Below the pieces are notes generated by a model, which saw only the letters and a program-made list of their open reading frames with translations, did not search any database and was not told the DNA's origin. Positions 59,531 to 64,000 of a stretch of DNA of 64,000 nucleotides are shown here, piece after piece (position 1 is the first letter of the stretch; each line of letters opens with the position of its first letter). Source of the DNA: an uncultured Oscillospiraceae bacterium. Its GTDB lineage: Bacteria; Bacillota; Clostridia; Oscillospirales; Oscillospiraceae. The translations under genes and the position numbers were made by a program. The DNA is taken from NCBI GenBank assembly GCA_900763705.1, contig CAAFLG010000049.1, forward strand, positions 1 to 64,000. The letters run 5' to 3'.

Positions 59531-60694
59531 TCAGCTTCTCAGCTCCATGAGCTTCTGCTTCAGCTCACCTTCGATGCGGCCGAGCTCGACCTCCGCTTCC
59601 TTGCGCTTCTGCGCGCCCTCGCGCTGGATGTTCACGACCTCGTCGAGCGTGGAGACGAGCTGCTCGTTCGTGTGCTGCAGCGTCTCGATATCGACGATGC
59701 TGCGCTCGGCTTCCTTTGCCGTGGCGATGGTGCCCATCTTGAGCATGTCGGCGTTCTTCTTGAGAAGCTCGTTCGTCGTCTGCGCCACCGCGCTCTGTGC
59801 GGCCGTGGCCTGACGGCTGTGCTCCATGCCGAGCGCGAGCACCATCTGGCTCTTCCAGAGGGGGATTGTATTGACGAGCGAGGACTGGATCTTTTCGACC
59901 ATCAGCGTGTCGTTGTTCTGGAGAAGTCTCGTCTGCGGGCCCATCTGGAGCGACACCATGCGCGTGAGCTCCAGGTCATGCAGCTTCTTTTCAAAGCGCT
60001 CGCACTTCTGCGCGTAGTCGTTGTAGGCCTGCGCATCCTCGGCAAGGCCGCTCGCCTCCGCCTTTTTGCGCAGCTCCTCGAGCTCGCCGGAGCGGACCTC
60101 GGCCAGACGCTTTTTGCCCGCGATGATATACATGGTCAGTTCTTTGTAGTACTTGAGGTTCAGCTCATACATCTGGTCGAGCATCGCGATGTCCTTCATC
60201 AGCGTGACCTGATGCTTTTCAAGCTCAGAAACAATGCGGTTCACGCTCGTCTCGGCCTTGCCGTACTGCGCGCGCATCAGCTCGAGCTTATCCTTCTGCT
60301 TGTGGAACAGGCCTGCGAAGCCCTTCTTCTCCTCCTGACCGAAGCCCTTGACCTCGACGACGAGGTTCGAGAGCGTCTCGCCCACCTCGCCAAGATCCTT
60401 GTTGCGCACAGAGGACAGTGCATTTTCCGAGAATGTCGCCACGCTCTTCTGCGCGGCCACGCCGTAGTTGAGCACGAGGTTCGTATCCGTAATGTCGATC
60501 TTCTTCACAAACTCGTCGACAGCAGCTCTCTCCTGCTCGGTGAGCATGCTCTCGTCGACCTTGACGGGCTCGACTTCCTTTTTCTTCTCCTCGGGCGCAG
60601 CGGGCGCTTCGGGCGTGAGCGTCAGCTCGGGAACGGCCTCCTGCGCCGCTTCGGTGGGGTTCAGGGTCAGCTCGGGCATCATGTTGTCGCTCAT
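59531..60694 (-). CDS. toxic anion resistance protein, TelA family
   Basis: The 387-residue cytoplasmic, mostly alpha-helical protein starts with a proline/glutamate-rich stretch holding two copies of PELTLxP, followed by the TelA domain (coiled-coil rich, LNYGVAAQKSVATFSENALSSVRNKD). TelA/YceH family proteins have been linked to tellurite and cell-envelope antimicrobial resistance. Its partner genes here are an XpaC-like and a TPM protein. One base separates it from the gene upstream. Confidence 0.93.
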   Translation of the reverse strand: MSDNMMPELTLNPTEAAQEAVPELTLTPEAPAAPEEKKKEVEPVKVDESMLTEQERAAVDEFVKKIDITDTNLVLNYGVAAQKSVATFSENALSSVRNKDLGEVGETLSNLVVEVKGFGQEEKKGFAGLFHKQKDKLELMRAQYGKAETSVNRIVSELEKHQVTLMKDIAMLDQMYELNLKYYKELTMYIIAGKKRLAEVRSGELEELRKKAEASGLAEDAQAYNDYAQKCERFEKKLHDLELTRMVSLQMGPQTRLLQNNDTLMVEKIQSSLVNTIPLWKSQMVLALGMEHSRQATAAQSAVAQTTNELLKKNADMLKMGTIATAKEAERSIVDIETLQHTNEQLVSTLDEVVNIQREGAQKRKEAEVELGRIEGELKQKLMELRS

Positions 60695-60695
60695 A

Positions 60696-60965
60696 TCATT
60701 TCTCCTCCGTATTTTGGCTTTGAGTTTGTTCTTTTTCGTGCTTTTTGATGCGCTGGATGCGGCGCAGGCACAGCAGCGTGGCCAACGCCCAGATCAGCGC
60801 GGAATAGTAAAGCGTATCCCTGTGCAGATGCAGCGCGCCGATGATGCTTGCCACACACATGATGGCAAAGATCGCACAGAAGATGGGGTCGAGCCACACG
60901 CCTTTCAGCCGTTTCAATATCCACGCATTGACTTTGGCGTTGAACGCCATCACTTTCTTTCGCAT
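60696..60965 (-). CDS. small two-helix membrane protein
   Basis: The 89-residue protein has a basic N-terminus, two membrane helices (about 27-43 and 51-67) and a highly charged C-terminal tail (RRIQRIKKHEKEQTQ). It lies between the xpaC-like and telA-like genes with tight spacing. I do not recognise the family. Confidence 0.8.
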   Translation of the reverse strand: MRKKVMAFNAKVNAWILKRLKGVWLDPIFCAIFAIMCVASIIGALHLHRDTLYYSALIWALATLLCLRRIQRIKKHEKEQTQSQNTEEK

Positions 60966-60977
60966 CGCCTTTCTCCT

Positions 60978-61658
60978 TTACAGCTCGAGCTTGATATCGT
61001 CCTGCGTGGCGGCAGCCGTACCGCCGTCGCTGCTCAGGCCCTCTTGCTTCATCATGTTTTCAAGCACCGTGATATCGGTGGAAATATCCATCGCCTCGCT
61101 GCCAAAGAGCATATCGAGCTGCTTTTCAAAGGCGGCGACGATGGTACTCATCATGCTCTCCACACGCTGCATGGTGTTATCGATATTCTCGCCGCTCACG
61201 CCCTGCGCGCCCATACGGTCATAGGCGTTCAAGATCTTAAGGGTCGTGGGCAGGTAGTAGTCCATGAACTTGCGGATCTGCGGCAGCTTCGACGGGTCGG
61301 ATTTGACCTGCGCGAAAATTTTCGCGCTCAGGTCCTCGAGCCGGTCGATGTCGGCGGAGATCTTCTCATCCTTGATGGACGTGTTGAGCCGCTTCATCTC
61401 GGAGATGGCAAGATTGCCGTCCTTGATCATCTTGTCGAGCTCGGGGTTGCCGGTGCTCTCTTCCTTTTTCGGCGGGTCGGGAACTGTGACCTCCACCGTG
61501 CCGCACACGGCGTTCATGATGAAATACACCACCGCCGATACGATGGCAATAAAGATGAACTGCGGCACGCGGTAAAGCGGGAACAGCAGCGCATAAATGA
61601 CCCATGTTCCCGCCGCGGCGTAATAGGGTACGGTGGATCTGCGTTTGACAGTTGCCAA
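60978..61658 (-). CDS. XpaC family protein (5-bromo-4-chloroindolyl phosphate hydrolysis)
   Basis: TTG 61658 is the start, seven bases after AGGAGGGG. The 226-residue protein has two membrane helices (about 10-50) and a helical cytoplasmic domain (ELDKMIKDGNLAISEMKRLN; FAQVKSDPSKLPQIRKFMDYYLPTTLKIL). XpaC proteins usually precede TelA; despite the name, direct hydrolase activity is doubtful. It heads the operon. Confidence 0.9.
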   Translation of the reverse strand: MATVKRRSTVPYYAAAGTWVIYALLFPLYRVPQFIFIAIVSAVVYFIMNAVCGTVEVTVPDPPKKEESTGNPELDKMIKDGNLAISEMKRLNTSIKDEKISADIDRLEDLSAKIFAQVKSDPSKLPQIRKFMDYYLPTTLKILNAYDRMGAQGVSGENIDNTMQRVESMMSTIVAAFEKQLDMLFGSEAMDISTDITVLENMMKQEGLSSDGGTAAATQDDIKLEL

Positions 61659-61698
61659 GACGATCCCCTCCTGTTTTCATAAATATTTTGACTGATAT

Positions 61699-61727
61699 AT
61701 GATATCACATCGCATCAGCGCGGTCAA
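61699..61727 (-). promoter_or_regulatory. promoter of the xpaC-telA-TPM operon
   Basis: TTGACC (61722-61727) and TATCAT (61699-61704) on the minus strand with 17-base spacing, 40 bases before the TTG start. Confidence 0.65.
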
Positions 61728-61773
61728 GCAAAGCAAGCGCTTGAAACATCGCAATGTCGCGCTTTTTACAAAA

Positions 61774-61805
61774 GAAGGCGGCGTCCGGTCCAGGACGCCG
61801 CCTTC
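61774..61805. terminator. terminator after the MacB-like permease gene
   Basis: GAAGGCGGCGTCC/GGACGCCGCCTTC hairpin between the permease gene and the next operon's promoter. Confidence 0.8.
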
Positions 61806-61826
61806 TTGCAAAATACTGCGTTTTTC

Positions 61827-63215
61827 TTATTCGTTTCGGATGGCTTCGAGCGCCGAGATCTTGACCGCCTTGTTCGCGGGCTGATAGCCGGACACCAGTC
61901 CGACCAGCACCGAGAACACCAGCGCGAAAATCACGAGCTCCGGCTTGATGACGGACGTGCGCACCACGCCTTCGCCGCCGATGAGCGCCTGCTTGATAAG
62001 CTCCCACGTGACGCCCCCGCCGCCGAACGCGCCGAACGAGAACAGATTGATGATGACGGATATGATGAAGCTGAAAATAAGCCCCAAAATGCCGCCGAGA
62101 AGGCCGATGCTGCCCGCCTCCATCAAAAACATCGCGCGGATATCGCGCACATAGCAGCCAAGCGCCTTCATGATACCGATCTCCTTCGTACGCTCGGAGA
62201 TGGACATGATCATCGTGTTCGTGATGCCGATGGCCGCGACCAGAAGCGAGATCGCGCCGAGGCCGCCGAGCATCAGCTCGATCTGGCGGGTCTGCTTGTT
62301 GAGCTCATCGCGCATGCTCTGCATAGAATACGTACTGTAGCCCAGGTCCTTGATGGACTGCTCCACATCCGACACGGCGTCGAGGCTCTCAGCCTTGACG
62401 TTGATGCTTGAATACTCGAACTTCGTGTCGGTCTTGCCGGTCAGGTCCTGAATAAGAGCTTTGAGCGCATTGATGTCCATCATCACGCCGTCGCTCGTCT
62501 CGTAGCCCTTGCCCCGATCTTCCTTCATCACACCGACGACCTTGAGCTCGACCTCATAGGGGGTAGGTTCGGTGCCTGTACCGTCGTCATACGGTGTGAG
62601 TACCATGGTGATGCTCGTCTTGAGCGGGTCAAAAAACGGGTCGGGGACCTTTTCCGTGTCGATATTGCCGTTTTCGTCCCAGATATATCGGTCGACATAA
62701 TTTCTGCCATCCGGCATCAGCGTATCGAAGAAGTTATAGGCAAAATACTGGCCCACGACCACCTCGTCGCTGCTCTCCGGATACCGCCCGTCCATCAGCT
62801 CAAAGCCCATGTCCTCAAGGGCGCTCGAGTCAATGCCGGCAAAATCGACCCAGTTGGCCGTGTAGCGGCCGTTGACGCCCGCTTTGAAGCCTACATTATA
62901 TCCGTCGAGACTTGCCTTGGGCATGACGGCCTGCACGCCCGCGATCTCGTGGAAGCTCTCGACCGCCTTGTCGTCAAGCTTGCTCTCCGTCTGCGTGCCG
63001 GTGCTCTGGTTGTAGCCGCGGTAGACCTCGATGATGGAGAGGTCGCCCATATTTTTGAGCATCTGGTCGTAGGACTCCTGCATGCCCGCGCCGATGGAGA
63101 CCATCACGATGATGGACGTGCAGCCGATGAACACGCCCAGCACCGTCAGGATCGTGCGCCCCTTGCGCCGCGACAGGCTGTCGAAGCACATTTTCAGGAT
63201 GTCTGCGAATCTCAT
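61827..63215 (-). CDS. ABC transporter permease, MacB/FtsX type
   Basis: The 462-residue protein has one N-terminal membrane helix (RTILTVLGVFIGCTSIIVMV), a large MacB-PCD outer domain (about 45-310) and three C-terminal helices of the FtsX family (ISLLVAAIGITNTMIMSISERTKEIGIMKALG is the first). It forms dimers with an ATPase for mechanotransmission or efflux of peptides and lipoproteins. The start overlaps the upstream gene by four bases (ATGA). No ATPase gene lies inside the window; it is probably beyond the right end. Confidence 0.9.
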   Translation of the reverse strand: MRFADILKMCFDSLSRRKGRTILTVLGVFIGCTSIIVMVSIGAGMQESYDQMLKNMGDLSIIEVYRGYNQSTGTQTESKLDDKAVESFHEIAGVQAVMPKASLDGYNVGFKAGVNGRYTANWVDFAGIDSSALEDMGFELMDGRYPESSDEVVVGQYFAYNFFDTLMPDGRNYVDRYIWDENGNIDTEKVPDPFFDPLKTSITMVLTPYDDGTGTEPTPYEVELKVVGVMKEDRGKGYETSDGVMMDINALKALIQDLTGKTDTKFEYSSINVKAESLDAVSDVEQSIKDLGYSTYSMQSMRDELNKQTRQIELMLGGLGAISLLVAAIGITNTMIMSISERTKEIGIMKALGCYVRDIRAMFLMEAGSIGLLGGILGLIFSFIISVIINLFSFGAFGGGGVTWELIKQALIGGEGVVRTSVIKPELVIFALVFSVLVGLVSGYQPANKAVKISALEAIRNE

Positions 63216-64000
63216 TTGTTCTGCTCCTCAGCGCCCGTGGCCGCAGGCTCCTTCGCTGCGGCGTCCGCTGCCTCCTTCTTCTCTTCGGCGATCTCCTCTT
63301 CGTCCCACTTGTCCCAGAGGGCCTGCTCGGCCTTCTGCTTGGCCTTTTTCTTGCGGATGCGCAGCACGACCAAAAGGACGATGAGCGCGGCGACTACCGC
63401 GATGATGACGTACTTCCACGGGAAGGTGTTCGCCGGCTCGGGGTCGATCATGCCGGGGTCGTCCATGCCGGGATCGGTCGGCTCATAGGCCATGGCCTCG
63501 ACGCTCGCCTCAAAGACGCGCTCTTTCGTGTTGCCGTTGGAATCTTCGTAGGTGATAACGATCTTGACCTGATTCTCGCCCTCCAGCTGCGGGGTCACGG
63601 CGAAGGCGATGGTGCCGTTCTTGCCGCCGTCGATCGTGCCGACGCGCTGATAAGGCGTGGGGGAATCAATGTCGCCGGAGATGGTCGCCTCGACGTTGCT
63701 GATGGCGCTCTTGCCCTTGTTGACATAGTCGATCGTCAGGCTCGTCTCCTCGCCGACGTAGCCGGTGTAGGCGGTCTTGGGCTCGCTGAGCTCAAAGCGG
63801 TCGGGCTGATAGAGCGGCACGCTCAGCGAGAGGGACGCGCTGCCGGATTTGCGGGCGTTCTGATCGACATACTCGTAGGTGATGGCGATCTGCACCTCCT
63901 GCGCGCTGGCGCTGATGAGCTGCGCGGCCTTCATCGGCACGGTGACGGTCTTGCTGCCGCTCGCGGCAACAGATTCAAAGTAGAACGTGTTCGTCGAGCC
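63212..64000 (-). CDS. NEW3/COG1361-like secreted partner of the MacB permease (5' end outside window)
   Basis: The frame is open to the window edge, so the N-terminus is missing; 262 residues are present. It shows repeated beta-sandwich modules typical of NEW3/CARDB-type domains (LTIDYVNKGKSAISNVEATISG; VGTIDGGKNGTIAFAVTP), then a proline/aspartate linker, one membrane helix (KYVIIAVVAALIVLLVVL) and a basic then acidic cytoplasmic tail. It probably presents substrates to, or senses them for, the permease encoded downstream. Confidence 0.85.
   Translation of the reverse strand, partial: GSTNTFYFESVAASGSKTVTVPMKAAQLISASAQEVQIAITYEYVDQNARKSGSASLSLSVPLYQPDRFELSEPKTAYTGYVGEETSLTIDYVNKGKSAISNVEATISGDIDSPTPYQRVGTIDGGKNGTIAFAVTPQLEGENQVKIVITYEDSNGNTKERVFEASVEAMAYEPTDPGMDDPGMIDPEPANTFPWKYVIIAVVAALIVLLVVLRIRKKKAKQKAEQALWDKWDEEEIAEEKKEAADAAAKEPAATGAEEQNK

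Noticed and set aside
59531..60694. TelA gene as a tellurite resistance island
   Set aside because: No other ter genes or mobile-element signs are present; XpaC-TelA pairs are ordinary in Firmicutes.

Overview
The window is GC-rich and gene-dense. It looks like the chromosome of a spore-forming, anaerobic Firmicute of the class Clostridia, most plausibly the Oscillospiraceae/Ruminococcaceae side. The evidence is the classic Firmicute order tig-clpP-clpX-lon-engB, the rplS-lepB-rbgA-rnhB block, rplU-prp-rpmA with an L27 that carries a cleavable N-terminal extension, addB-addA instead of recBCD, a tRNA-Trp T-box leader, and a SpoIVFA/SpoIVFB-like peptidase pair. I see no prophage, CRISPR array, insertion sequence or rRNA. 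Almost everything reads as core chromosome, with a few accessory spots. Genus-level assignment is not possible by eye.

Layout. 1-2.8 kb (+): end of an NhaC-type antiporter, a HAD phosphatase, a SpoU rRNA/tRNA methyltransferase and a SAM methyltransferase. 2.9-13.1 kb (-): protein quality control (tig, clpP, clpX, lon), ribosome-assembly GTPases (engB, rbgA), rnhB, a YraN protein, a metallophosphoesterase, lepB and rplS. 13.2-17.3 kb (-): two radical-SAM-associated genes and an M50/M23 peptidase pair. 17.4-22.3 kb: a LysR regulator and a ferrous-iron uptake operon (feoA-feoA-feoB-small Cys-rich protein) divergent from a DtxR/MntR-type regulator, with shared palindromes in the promoters. 22.3-25.5 kb: an acyltransferase-like protein, a zinc-ribbon membrane protein and a divergent alpha/beta hydrolase. 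25.5-28.8 kb (+): a T-box leader with a UGG (Trp) specifier in front of a TrpXYZ-type ABC transporter. 28.9-34.6 kb: two thioesterases, rplU-prp-rpmA, a HAD hydrolase, a lipoprotein, obgE and a small Cys protein. 34.6-40.7 kb: a YigZ protein, GNATs, hflX, a membrane-anchored HTH protein, rpmE and azlCD. 40.8-49.5 kb: addAB, a DUF378 protein and a MATE exporter. 49.6-54.2 kb: a DUF1015 protein, two zinc-ribbon membrane modules of which the second is fused in frame to IspE, an orphan SLH-domain remnant and a DUF4317 protein. 54.2-58.3 kb (-): a TraX-like protein, DAHP synthase, tRNA-Leu(CAA) and adenine deaminase. 58.4-64 kb (-): a TPM-domain/TelA/XpaC envelope operon and a MacB-type permease with a NEW3-like partner cut by the window end.

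How the genes work together: growth and translation genes (ribosomal proteins, assembly GTPases, proteases) dominate. Prp and L27 form an enzyme-substrate pair in one operon. The feo block is a self-contained iron import and regulation unit. The T-box ties tryptophan transporter expression to uncharged tRNA-Trp. The most unusual coding item is the zinc-ribbon-membrane/IspE fusion. The least explained loci are the acyltransferase/zinc-ribbon/hydrolase trio, the TPM/TelA/XpaC operon and a perfect 16-bp hairpin between tig and clpP.
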